Part shown: piece by piece, positions 36,835-45,076 of the stretch
Layout: the number at the start of each line of letters is the position of its first letter
How positions within the stretch are numbered: the stretch's first letter is position 1
DNA from: Planctomycetota bacterium
GTDB lineage: Bacteria > Planctomycetota > SZUA-567 > H5-PLA8
NCBI GenBank assembly: GCA_027493525.1
Contig: JAOSKN010000002.1
Span: 1-64,000 of the forward strand
Length of the DNA stretch: 64,000 bases
Direction: 5' to 3'
Position numbers and translations under genes: made by a program
The notes under the pieces: model-generated
The model's input: the letters and a program-made list of their open reading frames with translations, nothing else
Told to the model about the DNA's origin: nothing
The model's database searches: none

Positions 36835-36877
36835 TTCAGCAAGTTCGAGCGGATGCTGCCGTCACGAGCCTGGAACC

Positions 36878-37486
36878 CTACTGGGGCAGCCATGGGCAGA
36901 ACTGGGTCTCGCCGCCTACGGGATCAACCTCCAGGGTTGCCCCGCCAGGGCCCGGATTGACCACGGGGATTCCCTCGAACTGCTCCTTGGAGGAGAATGC
37001 CGCGTGGATGTGTCCCTGAACGACCACGATGGGACGAAGTTCCCTGGCCAGTCGCGAGAGCGCCGCCGAGGACTGAACGGGGTAATGGCTCAGGAGAACA
37101 ATCCGATCTGAGCCGCCAACGCGGGCAAGGAACAATCTCTGAAGGTCCTTGATGGCAGACAGGAACTCTGACTCGCCGGGCAGATCGGCGAACACCTTCC
37201 CGCTCCAACCCACGCCGGCCAACCACAGGCCCTCGTCTACCCTGGTCAGCCTGCCTGACAAGTCCTCGCCGCAGCCCTCAAGCGTACGCGCCCCCTTGCC
37301 CACGTCGTGGTTGCCGCGCACGCGATAGACCGGGATTCGCCGGGCCTTGAACCACCGGGCCATCTCGGGGCTTGGCCGCCCCTGGTCCAAGACGTCGCCT
37401 GCATGCAGCCAAGCGATTGATTCCCGCTCATCCGCCCAGTCCGGGGGAATGCCGTGGGTATCCGAGAGGAGCAAGAGCTTTGCCAT
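36878..37486 (-). CDS. Calcineurin-like metallophosphoesterase
   Basis: 202 residues from the ATG at 37486 (GGGAAG upstream). The metal-binding motifs are complete: LLSDTHG, LHAGDVLD, VRGNHDVG, VLLSHYP and VVQGHIHAAF. C-terminal NPGPGGATLEVD and a PWLPQ end match the second phosphoesterase of the island at 42154. The substrate is unknown; such small enzymes hydrolyse phosphodiesters or phosphomonoesters. Confidence 0.85.
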   Translation of the reverse strand: MAKLLLLSDTHGIPPDWADERESIAWLHAGDVLDQGRPSPEMARWFKARRIPVYRVRGNHDVGKGARTLEGCGEDLSGRLTRVDEGLWLAGVGWSGKVFADLPGESEFLSAIKDLQRLFLARVGGSDRIVLLSHYPVQSSAALSRLARELRPIVVVQGHIHAAFSSKEQFEGIPVVNPGPGGATLEVDPVGGETQFCPWLPQ

Positions 37487-37625
37487 GTGCGCTTCCCGCC
37501 TTGACCCAAGGGCATCTATCACGCTGGACAGCCGATGCAACAGAGGCCCCGTGCCTCCCAGCGCATCATGGTAGGATGCTCCTTCCTGGCACCCCTTTCA
37601 TCAACCTTCCGGCTGGAGTATTCCT

Positions 37626-38585
37626 ATGATTCCACTCGACGCCAAGGATGCGCTCGAACACGACCTGCGCGGCCTGCGAGCCGACAAGCGGGTGACCTTT
37701 CTGCGCGCCTACCTGGACTTCGTCGTCGCCCACTACGCGAAGGCGCTCAACGACGCCGAGCGTCAACAGGTCATCGCGGAAGACGCCGGGGAGATTCGGC
37801 GTGCCCGGGACCTGTGGCCCTGGCTGAAGCCCCTCCCGACACCCCGGGAGATCCTCGCCATGTCCCGCAAGGACGCAAGGAGGTACCAGACGTTGATCAG
37901 GTTCAAGGACGGCTCGGTCTGGATCGCCAACGACCACCGCTTCCTGAATCGCGGCGCTGGCCTCGGCTTCAAGCGCGCCTGGGAGGAAGCCTGGGACGAC
38001 AGGGTCGTCACGAAGGGCGTCTCCCCGGAACAAGAATGCCTGAGCGACGAGGAGGCTACCCATGCCATGGCACGCAACGAGGTCACTCCTCTTGATGTCA
38101 CGCAATACCAGGAAGGCGTCGAGAACGGAACCATCGCCATAGAGGTCGGCCAAGGCTCGTCCACCAAGGAGCTCCATAATTGCCACAAGCAGCCGTTGCG
38201 GATCGACTCGCAGGAATGGCCCACGGTTGAGCACTTCATCCTGGCGCAGCAGTTCAACGATCCGGACCTTCGCGAGACGATCAGAGCCTGTCACTCCTTG
38301 GTCGATGTCCGCAAGGCGATTCGAGGACAGTCGGCTCGCGAGGACTGGCCCCAGGTCAGGGACGAGCTGATGAAGAAGGCCCTGGGCGCCAAGTTCCAGT
38401 CGCCCCGCCTTAGAGCGGTGCTCCTGCATACCTCGGGATTCCGGATCTCATACAGGAACGCTGACGGGTACTGGGGCGGCAGGCGCAATCGAATGGGCCA
38501 GTTCCTGATGGAACTCCGCGAGCAATTCGCGGCGGAGGGGGAGATTTATGTCCGAGTCATCCGAAGAAGAGAACCTCAGCGGTAA
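37626..38585 (+). CDS. NADAR-domain protein with an N-terminal extension
   Basis: 319 residues; GGAG eight bases before the ATG. The C-terminal half (about 165-310) matches the NADAR/YbiA pattern: SQEWPTVEHFILAQQF, EDWPQVRDELMKKALGAKFQ, ADGYWGG and GQFLMELRE. NADAR proteins are N-glycosidases acting on ADP-ribose-linked or riboflavin-pathway substrates, and some reverse guanine ADP-ribosylation of DNA by DarT-type toxins. The first 160 residues contain FLRAYLDFVVAHYAKALNDA and an unknown fold. It lies between a phosphoesterase and an AbiE pair. Confidence 0.8.
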   Translation: MIPLDAKDALEHDLRGLRADKRVTFLRAYLDFVVAHYAKALNDAERQQVIAEDAGEIRRARDLWPWLKPLPTPREILAMSRKDARRYQTLIRFKDGSVWIANDHRFLNRGAGLGFKRAWEEAWDDRVVTKGVSPEQECLSDEEATHAMARNEVTPLDVTQYQEGVENGTIAIEVGQGSSTKELHNCHKQPLRIDSQEWPTVEHFILAQQFNDPDLRETIRACHSLVDVRKAIRGQSAREDWPQVRDELMKKALGAKFQSPRLRAVLLHTSGFRISYRNADGYWGGRRNRMGQFLMELREQFAAEGEIYVRVIRRREPQR

Positions 38586-38648
38586 TCCTGGTTTGGGGAG
38601 ACATACGCTCTGTTTTGGTATGCCCTTTCCCAGAAACCTCCTTTTGCT

Positions 38649-38677
38649 TGAAAGAAAAATGTTGTATTTTTCTTTCA
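38649..38677. promoter_or_regulatory. Perfect operator-like palindrome before the AbiE pair
   Basis: TGAAAGAAAAAT (38649-38660) and ATTTTTCTTTCA (38666-38677) are exact inverted repeats around GTTGT. It ends 13 bp before the antitoxin ATG. AbiEi proteins are known to autorepress by binding inverted repeats, so this is the likely site. The T-rich arm could also end transcripts of the NADAR gene. Confidence 0.75.
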
Positions 38678-38690
38678 TGCGACCGAGGCC

Positions 38691-39311
38691 ATGAGCATGC
38701 AAAGCACTATACATAAGATAGTTGCAAGGATAAGGCGACTCGGAGATGGCCGAGTCTTCACGAGCAGCCAGTTCCTAGACCTCGGGACTAGGCGTGCCGT
38801 GGATCTTGCCCTGCACAGGCTGGCCAGGGAGGGCGCCGTCCGTCGCCTAGCACGGGGACTCTACGACAAACCCGCCAAAGATCCGCAGCTCGGAGTCCTC
38901 ATGCCGCCCGTAGAGGACATCGCCAAGGCATTGAAGGGTCGCGACGCGATTCGCCTGCAACCCTCGGGCGCGTACGCAGCCAACCTCCTGAGCCTTTCGG
39001 ACCAAGTGCCCATGAGGGTGGTCTTCCTGACGGATGGTTCGTCGCGCCACGTTCAAGTTGGGAAGCTCCACGTGATGCTCAAGCACACCTCTCCGCGCAA
39101 CATGGCTACAGCAGGAAGAATAAGCGGTTTGGTCATCCAGGCCCTCAGGCACCTCGGACGAGACAACATAGATGACCAGGTTGTCAAGACCTTGCGCCGA
39201 AAGCTGAGCGCCGAGGACAAGGGGCAGCTACTAAAGGATCTCCGATTCGCCCCCGCGTGGGTCGCCGATCTGATGAAGCAGATCGCCGAAAGCCAGAGGC
39301 GTAAGGCATGA
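38691..39311 (+). CDS. abiEi: AbiEi-like antitoxin (type IV toxin-antitoxin)
   Basis: 206 residues from the ATG at 38691. N-terminal winged helix: RLGDGRVFTSSQFLDLGTRR then LHRLAREGAVRRLARGLYDK. The C-terminal domain contains RLQPSGAYAANLLSLSDQVP and FLTDGSSRHVQVGK, as in AbiEi/DUF6088 proteins. It acts as transcriptional autoregulator and antitoxin. Its TGA overlaps the toxin start (ATGA). Confidence 0.85.
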   Translation: MSMQSTIHKIVARIRRLGDGRVFTSSQFLDLGTRRAVDLALHRLAREGAVRRLARGLYDKPAKDPQLGVLMPPVEDIAKALKGRDAIRLQPSGAYAANLLSLSDQVPMRVVFLTDGSSRHVQVGKLHVMLKHTSPRNMATAGRISGLVIQALRHLGRDNIDDQVVKTLRRKLSAEDKGQLLKDLRFAPAWVADLMKQIAESQRRKA

Positions 39312-40345
39312 ATTCTTACGTTGAACTCGCACTGGAGCGCCAACGGCGCTTCTGCGAAGAGGCCCAGGCCAGGCTCGGCCTGCCAGCAACCAGCATCGAG
39401 AAGGACTTCTGGGTCTGCTGGACTCTGCGCGAGCTATTTGGCTTGCCCGAATGGGGACCGCACTTGACCTTCAAGGGCGGCACGTCGCTTTCCAAGGCAT
39501 GGAAACTGGTGGACCGGTTTTCCGAGGACATCGACATCGTGATTGATCGGGACTTCCTTGGCTTTGGCGGGGACCAGGGGCCCGAGGCGGCGCCAAGCAA
39601 GAAGCAGATGCGCCTGCGGCTGGAAAAGCTGAAGGAAGCCTGCCAGAGACGCATCCGTGAGGATCTGAAAGTGGCCTTGGAGACAAGGTTCCAATCCGTC
39701 CTGCCAAAGGAAAGCACCTGGACCCTGTCGATCGCCCCGCCGGATGTGGACCCCGACCAGCAGACCTTGCTCTTCGCCTACCCGACGGCGCTTCCCGGCA
39801 CGGAAGGCTACGTCAATCCCTGGGTAAAGATCGAATTGGGCGCTCGTTCGGATACGGAGCCGGCGGAAACACCCAGCCTGCGGTCTTACTTGCACGAGGC
39901 CCTGGAGCAGGCCCTGGGGCCAGGAGCGTTCTCGGTTCGCGCTGTGGCGCCGCGCCGAACCTTCTGGGAGAAGGCCATGCTGTTGCACGAGGAGACCTAC
40001 AGGCCCGCCGGAAAGCCGCGCAAGGCCCGGATGGCTCGACACTACTATGACCTGTGGTGCTTGGTCTCCAAGGGAGTAGCGCGGCAGGCCACTGAGGACG
40101 TTGGGTTATTCGAGCGCATCGTCGCCCATCGCGAGGTCTTCTTCAGGTACACATGGATGGACTACTCAACCCTGCGTCAAGGCATGCTGCGAATCTTGCC
40201 AACGGCGGAGCAGCGTGAATTCTGGGAGCAGGACTACAAGGCCATGCGGGAGGACATGTTCTTTGGCGAGGTCCCGACATTCGACGAGATTCTCAATGTA
40301 GTTGGCAGCTTTGAGCAGGAGTTCAACAAGAACAGGCCAGGTTAA
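39308..40345 (+). CDS. abiEii: AbiEii-like nucleotidyltransferase toxin
   Basis: 345 residues, coupled by ATGA to the antitoxin. The nucleotidyltransferase signature is clear: LTFKGGTSLSKAW then DRFSEDIDIVID (GG-S and DxD). A conserved lysine region (FWEKAMLLHEE) and RMARHYYDLWCL follow, as in DUF1814 toxins. Members of this family modify tRNA or other RNAs by NTP transfer and protect against phage by abortive infection. It ends convergently with the gene at 40373. Confidence 0.88.
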   Translation: MNSYVELALERQRRFCEEAQARLGLPATSIEKDFWVCWTLRELFGLPEWGPHLTFKGGTSLSKAWKLVDRFSEDIDIVIDRDFLGFGGDQGPEAAPSKKQMRLRLEKLKEACQRRIREDLKVALETRFQSVLPKESTWTLSIAPPDVDPDQQTLLFAYPTALPGTEGYVNPWVKIELGARSDTEPAETPSLRSYLHEALEQALGPGAFSVRAVAPRRTFWEKAMLLHEETYRPAGKPRKARMARHYYDLWCLVSKGVARQATEDVGLFERIVAHREVFFRYTWMDYSTLRQGMLRILPTAEQREFWEQDYKAMREDMFFGEVPTFDEILNVVGSFEQEFNKNRPG

Positions 40346-40372
40346 AGCCTCCTGCAAAACGATTATGAAGCG

Positions 40373-41233
40373 TCATATCCCTGCGCCCAGGACAAACTCA
40401 TCGGGAGATAACTTCGGCCTTCTGCCTCTTCTCCTTCCGCCTTCAGTGATTACTGGCTGATAGAAGGCCAGTTCATCTTCCTTTCGTCGACGGCGAAAGA
40501 ACCCTTCAACCGAACGTTTCAATCTACGTCTAACTTCCACCTCCCGACGCAGGATGCGCATGGAATCCGAATTGTCCATGCGGTCCATAAGCACAACACG
40601 CCCGCCATCCAGAAACTGGAAGACCACATCGAACTCCCACGGGGCAGGCAGTCCGTCCTCTGGTCGCCCAAGTGCTTTGAGAATGGCATTGCAGACCTGA
40701 TGCTCATTGTCGAACTCCGTCAGCTTCAGACCGGACCTCAGGATTGCGCTAACCATGCCACGTAGGACGGCATCAGGGAGCAATATGCGCCCAGACTCCT
40801 TGACTGCTGCGACCGAGATGCCACAGAGATTCTCCCATTGCCAAGTTCGAATAGGAACGGCCATCTCTTGCAGGTGCTCTGGATCGAATGGCGGCAGCGT
40901 CACTCCCTTCTTCCAATGATGTAGTCGAACGACGACAGACTCAGTGGGTCTTGCTCGACGCATTCGCTCCAACAGCGCAGATGCTTCCGTTGCAGAATGC
41001 GCAATCTCTTCAGAACCTCCGACGTAGGAGATGTATACCTGGAACTTCAAATCGTCTTCTCTGACGCCGTCCACGGTCTTGTACGAATGGATGTCGAGCT
41101 TGAACTTGGCGTGCTGGCAGTGGTACATGAGATCAAAGAGTTTGCCGATGAAGTGATATTCCTCGTCGCCGCGGGTCTCCACGATGGTGCCGAATGGGAA
41201 TTGAATTTCCAAATAGGAGACAGAGTTGGCCAT
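40373..41233 (-). CDS. Hypothetical protein, 286 residues
   Basis: The ATG at 41233 has GGGAGGG nine bases upstream. N-terminal beta-rich part (VSYLEIQFPFGTIVETRGDE), a middle region (HHWKKGVTLPPFDPEHLQEM) and a very basic C-terminal tail (RRLKRSVEGFFRRRRKED). The tail suggests nucleic-acid binding. No family was recognised. It is last in a minus-strand gene run beginning near 45946. Confidence 0.7.
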   Translation of the reverse strand: MANSVSYLEIQFPFGTIVETRGDEEYHFIGKLFDLMYHCQHAKFKLDIHSYKTVDGVREDDLKFQVYISYVGGSEEIAHSATEASALLERMRRARPTESVVVRLHHWKKGVTLPPFDPEHLQEMAVPIRTWQWENLCGISVAAVKESGRILLPDAVLRGMVSAILRSGLKLTEFDNEHQVCNAILKALGRPEDGLPAPWEFDVVFQFLDGGRVVLMDRMDNSDSMRILRREVEVRRRLKRSVEGFFRRRRKEDELAFYQPVITEGGRRRGRRPKLSPDEFVLGAGI

Positions 41234-41430
41234 GGCAATCCCTCCCCTCTTTGCTGGGAACTCTACAGTGTTTTGCATTTCGATGTTTCTGAGGTCCCGG
41301 CTGCTGTTTATTCATGTACTGCGATAATTGGCTTAAATCACATTTGCGAAGTAAAGAAATGAATGAGGCAAGGATATCTTCTGCAACCACGCAGACTTCC
41401 GTTCCAGATAACATCAGGTTCTTGGAACGC

Positions 41431-42072
41431 CTATTTCCGCTTCTTCTTCAGAGGGGACCGGGGGCCAGTTTTCGGCAGGGATTTCTGGAACGCCTTGGCG
41501 GCCCGATGGACCGAGCCGACGCCCACGCCCAGCCTCTCGGCGACGGCGCGGATGGAGAGCCCCGACTCGATGAGCTTTCCGACCTCGGCCACCGGGATCT
41601 TGGTCCCGAGCGGTCGTCCAAGGCGCTTGCCCTTTGCCCTCGCCCGGGCGACCCCGGCGCGGACGCGCTCGATGATCAGGCTGCGCTCCAGTTCCGCGAC
41701 GGCGGCCACGACCGTGAAAACCATGCGGCCCATGGGCGTGGACGTGTCCACGGCCTCGTGGATGCTGATGAAGTCGATCCCCTGGTTGCGGAACTCCTCC
41801 AGCGCCGCCAACAGGTGGACCGTGCTCCGGGCGAACCGGTCGAAGCGCCAGACGAGCACGGAGTCGAAGCGCCGGCGCCGGGCATCCTTCATCAGGAGGT
41901 CCAGCTTTGGGCGGGACGCCTTGGAGCCGCTGACTCCCTCGTCCACGTACTCCTCGACGATCGACCAGCCGCGGCGACCCGCGTGATCGCGCAGCTCGTC
42001 CAACTGCATGCCGGCGTCCTGGTCGGAGGTGCTGACTCTGGCGTAAATGGCGATTCGCTTGGGCTTGGCCAT
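41431..42072 (-). CDS. Serine recombinase/resolvase
   Basis: 213 residues. The resolvase domain starts at once: RIAIYARVSTSDQDAGMQLD with the catalytic serine in VSTSDQ, then YVDEGVSGSKASRPKLDLLM, FDRFARSTVHLLAALEEF and MGRMVFTVVAAVAELERSLI. A C-terminal HTH (GKLIESGLSIRAVAERLGVG) is followed by a basic tail. It may resolve multimers or act in inversion. It is a second recombinase in the island besides the tyrosine integrase. Confidence 0.9.
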   Translation of the reverse strand: MAKPKRIAIYARVSTSDQDAGMQLDELRDHAGRRGWSIVEEYVDEGVSGSKASRPKLDLLMKDARRRRFDSVLVWRFDRFARSTVHLLAALEEFRNQGIDFISIHEAVDTSTPMGRMVFTVVAAVAELERSLIIERVRAGVARARAKGKRLGRPLGTKIPVAEVGKLIESGLSIRAVAERLGVGVGSVHRAAKAFQKSLPKTGPRSPLKKKRK

Positions 42073-42153
42073 CTGTTGTCCCTACCGATTCAGGAGGACT
42101 CCTAAACGATTCAGTTGGTACCATTTTGGAAAAGAAGAGTACGCCCCATACGC

Positions 42154-42816
42154 CTACCCCCCGGCGGGAGGCAGCCACGGCGTGAACCTCGCCGCCCACT
42201 GTTTGAGGTCCAGGTCGATCGTCCCGCCGCCAGGGCCAGGGAACACGATCAGCGACCTCCCCTTTGGACCCGCGTATAGAAATCGGTCTGAATGTCGACT
42301 GTGATCGTGGCCGGCAATTACGACCAAGGGCCGGAGATCATCTACCAACTTGCCGATGCAGGCGTACTCGCCCGCGAACGAGAGCCCAGGGAGCGCAGGG
42401 GGGTAGTGCGTCAACAGCACGATGGCGTCGTCGGGTTGCGCCTCATTGCGGAGCATCCTCCGCGCCATGTGGCTGCGGATCTCCAGGTGGCATGGCTGTG
42501 GCAGCGTGGCCGCATCCTCATGGGAGGACCACCCGATTCCCACGACCCAAAGCCCGGGGACGATGGCCTTCGCCCGTCCTGAGATATCCAACTTGTGCCA
42601 GCGCATCTGGACCGTGGTCAGGTCGACGTCGTGGTTGCCCCGGACGGCCAGAACTGGCGCCTTGCGCTCCCCAGCCCATGCGAGGAACTGCTTGGCGCGC
42701 CCGTCCGGGCCAGCGACGTCGCCGGCGATCAGCCAGGCGGCGACGCCGGACTCGTCCGTCTCCGGCGGCAACTCGCCGTGGAGATCTGACACGCAGAGAA
42801 ATCTGATGATGGCCAT
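42154..42816 (-). CDS. Calcineurin-like metallophosphoesterase, second copy
   Basis: 220 residues. Motifs: FLCVSDLHG, LIAGDVAG, VRGNHDVD, VLLTHYPPALPG and VVIAGHDHSRHS. A C-terminal FPGPGGGTIDLD and PWLPP tail repeat those of the gene at 36878, so the two are paralogues with diverged middles. GGAGG lies upstream of the ATG at 42816. Confidence 0.87.
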   Translation of the reverse strand: MAIIRFLCVSDLHGELPPETDESGVAAWLIAGDVAGPDGRAKQFLAWAGERKAPVLAVRGNHDVDLTTVQMRWHKLDISGRAKAIVPGLWVVGIGWSSHEDAATLPQPCHLEIRSHMARRMLRNEAQPDDAIVLLTHYPPALPGLSFAGEYACIGKLVDDLRPLVVIAGHDHSRHSDRFLYAGPKGRSLIVFPGPGGGTIDLDLKQWAARFTPWLPPAGG

Positions 42817-42830
42817 GTCTCCTCCGCGCT

Positions 42831-43118
42831 TTACTTCCCGTCCTTCGGCAACGGGCGACGGGCATTGGGCTCCGGCTCAACTTGGCGAATTACAAAGCCG
42901 TCCCCCTCGATCTCCACCGAGAGGCCGGCCTTGCGCGCCGCCGAGTTGTGGAACGGATTGCGCAGAGCGGCGAGAACCTGCGCCGTGCGCCCCAGCGAGA
43001 CCTTCGCCCGTTTGGCGATCTCGCGGACCGGCAACGGTTTCTTGTTCCGCAGGAGAACGTCCATGATCTTTCGATTCAGGCTTCCCTCGCGGAACGGGTT
43101 CTGTGACTTCTTGGCCAT
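42831..43118 (-). CDS. Small winged-helix-like protein, 95 residues
   Basis: The ATG at 43118 follows GGAGG. MDVLLRNKKPLPVREIAKRA then VSLGRTAQVLAALRNP looks like a winged helix. The last part is beta-rich (LSVEIEGDGFVIRQVE). Likely a DNA-binding regulator. It lies 14 bp upstream of the phosphoesterase gene. Confidence 0.7.
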   Translation of the reverse strand: MAKKSQNPFREGSLNRKIMDVLLRNKKPLPVREIAKRAKVSLGRTAQVLAALRNPFHNSAARKAGLSVEIEGDGFVIRQVEPEPNARRPLPKDGK

Positions 43119-43130
43119 TTCTCTTCCTCC

Positions 43131-43325
43131 CTAGATGACCGAGACCGACTCGGTCCAGAGCCTGATGATCGCATACTCCACGCCGTCGGCGCGGATGGCC
43201 TCGACGTGCTGTCGCGCCGCCTTCTCGGAGGAGAACACGGCGGGCCCGGCGGCGTGATGACAGACCAGCCAGCGGCGGCCGTCCCTGTATGCGGTGACAA
43301 GATGGAGCACGCCCAGCCCCTTCAT
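43131..43325 (-). CDS. Small hypothetical protein, 64 residues
   Basis: MKGLGVLHLVTAYRDGRRW then HVEAIRADGVEYAIIRLW. The ATG at 43325 overlaps the TGA of the preceding gene by one base (TGATG), so it is coupled. No family was recognised. Confidence 0.65.
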   Translation of the reverse strand: MKGLGVLHLVTAYRDGRRWLVCHHAAGPAVFSSEKAARQHVEAIRADGVEYAIIRLWTESVSVI

Positions 43326-43630
43326 CAGTATTCCTCCGGCAGCAGGATCGTGGTCGCCGCCCTGTTTCCGTTCTCGTCCGCCGCCTCGGTGATGACCCAC
43401 AGCTTGGTCCCGTTCCGGAGCCGATAGGCGCTGAGCAGGCGCGCCCCGGACTCCAGCGCCTCGTCGTTCCGCTTGGCATCCTCCGCTCCGACAATCCCCC
43501 AGTCGCCGCGCAGATGCCGACCGAGGAGCGGAAGCGCGGTCTCGCCGGCTTCCTCCAGCGCCTTCAGCGCGCCGGGCGTCGCCAGGAGCTTGCCCATCGC
43601 GAATTTCGCCTCTCCCGTCGCCATGACCAT
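43325..43630 (-). CDS. Small conserved mobile-element protein, 101 residues
   Basis: Starts at the ATG at 43630 after CGGAG. The pattern LLGRHLRGDWG, AKRNDEALESGARLLSAYRL, then LWVITEAADENGNRAATTIL and LLPEEY is that of a widespread small plasmid and phage protein sometimes mislabelled as restriction subunit M. Function unknown. Confidence 0.75.
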   Translation of the reverse strand: MVMATGEAKFAMGKLLATPGALKALEEAGETALPLLGRHLRGDWGIVGAEDAKRNDEALESGARLLSAYRLRNGTKLWVITEAADENGNRAATTILLPEEY

Positions 43631-43679
43631 GCTTGATCTCCGTTCCGGCAACTCGGCTTGGCCCAGGCTTCACCCTGAC

Positions 43680-44504
43680 TCACTTCTTGCCGAGGCACTT
43701 GTCCGCGAAGGGGCAGCGGGCGCAGCGCCAGCTTTCGTTTCTTGGAAAGGCTCCGGCGGAAATGGCTTGATGCGCGTCGGCGACAAGTTCCCGGACGCGC
43801 TGGGCGTCCTCGCGGCCCACGGGCGGCTCGATGACCTGGACCACGGGCGACTTGCCCTTGGTGACGACCACGAACCGCGGCACGATCCTGCGAGCGCCCA
43901 AGGCGCGCAGCAGTTCCACCGCGGCGTGGCTGTAAAGGACGGTCTGGCCGACGCTTTCGAGGATTTTGGTCTCCCCGTAACGGCTCTTGGAAGTCTTCAC
44001 GTCAGTGACGAGTAGGTCTTCACCCCGCCGCTCGACCGAATCCAGGCGGGCCACGATGGGCACGCCAGCAACGGCGAACCGCGCCTCGTGCTCGATGGCG
44101 ATGATCTCGGACTTCTCGGATTGGGAAAACTCCCGGTACGCCTCCAGCATCCGGCTGGCCGTCTCGCGCAGGCTCTTGGCGTCCTCGCCCTTCGCGAACG
44201 CCACGGGAGGGCCGTTGGAAGTGGACTCGGCCCAAGCCCGGTCGTACTCGGCCAGGAGCGTCTCCAGGGAGGGGAGTCCCCGTCCCGCGAGGCGGGCCTC
44301 GGTAACCAACTCGATGGCCTGGTGAAAGACCCCTCCAAAGGGCAAAGCGGCGGGAACCCGTTCCGCCGGAACTTTGGCGATGTAGCGGTAGTAGAAGAGC
44401 TTGGGACAGTCCCTGAAGGAGCGGATGCGCGACCACGACAGGTATTCCGTGCCCGTGGGCGTCGTGGTCGTCACGGGGGGATGAGGAAGCACGGCAACGC
44501 TCAT
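43680..44504 (-). CDS. RecB/Cas4-like PD-(D/E)XK nuclease with Fe-S cysteines
   Basis: 274 residues. The start of the fold is SWSRIRSFRDCPKLFYYRYI with the first Cys; the active site is ARLDSVERRGEDLLVTDVKT (D and DxK). Three more cysteines are in the tail (SWRCARCPFADKCLGKK), giving the four-Cys cluster of Cas4/AddB-like exonucleases. Lies 39 bp after the gene at 44544, a pairing reminiscent of phage exonuclease plus annealing or ssDNA-binding protein. No cas genes or CRISPR array are present. Confidence 0.85.
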   Translation of the reverse strand: MSVAVLPHPPVTTTTPTGTEYLSWSRIRSFRDCPKLFYYRYIAKVPAERVPAALPFGGVFHQAIELVTEARLAGRGLPSLETLLAEYDRAWAESTSNGPPVAFAKGEDAKSLRETASRMLEAYREFSQSEKSEIIAIEHEARFAVAGVPIVARLDSVERRGEDLLVTDVKTSKSRYGETKILESVGQTVLYSHAAVELLRALGARRIVPRFVVVTKGKSPVVQVIEPPVGREDAQRVRELVADAHQAISAGAFPRNESWRCARCPFADKCLGKK

Positions 44505-44543
44505 GGGGAGCCTCGTGGTTCGGGATTCAGCGGGAACCGATGC

Positions 44544-45005
44544 TTACTGGCCGGTCTTCAGGGCCTTGAGCCTGTCGATCAGCTCGCTGGCCTGCTTCAC
44601 CGACAGCCGCTCCGGCGCGTCCACGCCGAACTCGGCGACGGCATCGGCGGGGTTCAGGCCCCGGTCTTTGCAAATGGCGTGGATGGCGCGGACCTGCGCC
44701 ACGGTGGCCGGTACGTGGCGACCGTTGCCGTTGCCCCGCGAATGCTGGCCGTTGCCGTTGGGGCGGGCCTGGGCCGAGGGCGCTTTCGCGGGGGACTTTC
44801 CGCCGTTTCCGGGCTGGAGCGCCGCAATCTCCGCGTTCACGGCGGCGTTGAGCACCGCGTACAGGTCATGGAGCCGCTTCTTGACCTCATCGGCGCTGGC
44901 GGAGTCGGCGACCTCGACCTCCAGGGAGCCGCCGAAGCCCTGCGACCCGTACTGGACGCCCGGCAGAGGGACTTTCTTGTTCAACGTGGCGGATACGCGA
45001 ATCAT
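44544..45005 (-). CDS. Putative ssDNA-binding or recombination accessory protein, 153 residues
   Basis: The ATG at 45005 has GGGAGG upstream. The N-terminal half is beta-rich (IRVSATLNKKVPLPGVQYGS). A low-complexity G/N/P/Q linker follows (residues 85-110). The C-terminal helical unit (ATVAQVRAIHAICKDRGLNP then LSVKQASELIDRLKAL) is a small motif often appended to phage recombination proteins. Partner of the RecB-like nuclease gene by position. The role is inferred. Confidence 0.6.
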   Translation of the reverse strand: MIRVSATLNKKVPLPGVQYGSQGFGGSLEVEVADSASADEVKKRLHDLYAVLNAAVNAEIAALQPGNGGKSPAKAPSAQARPNGNGQHSRGNGNGRHVPATVAQVRAIHAICKDRGLNPADAVAEFGVDAPERLSVKQASELIDRLKALKTGQ

Positions 45006-45076
45006 GTATTGCCTCCCGTTCACTTGTTCGGTCGGAAGGCGTGGCCCTGCTTACACCCAAGGGTGAGCAAGCCCTG

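Noticed and set aside
43680..44504. Cas4-like nuclease considered as part of a CRISPR-Cas system
   Set aside because: No repeats, Cas1, Cas2 or effector genes in the window.
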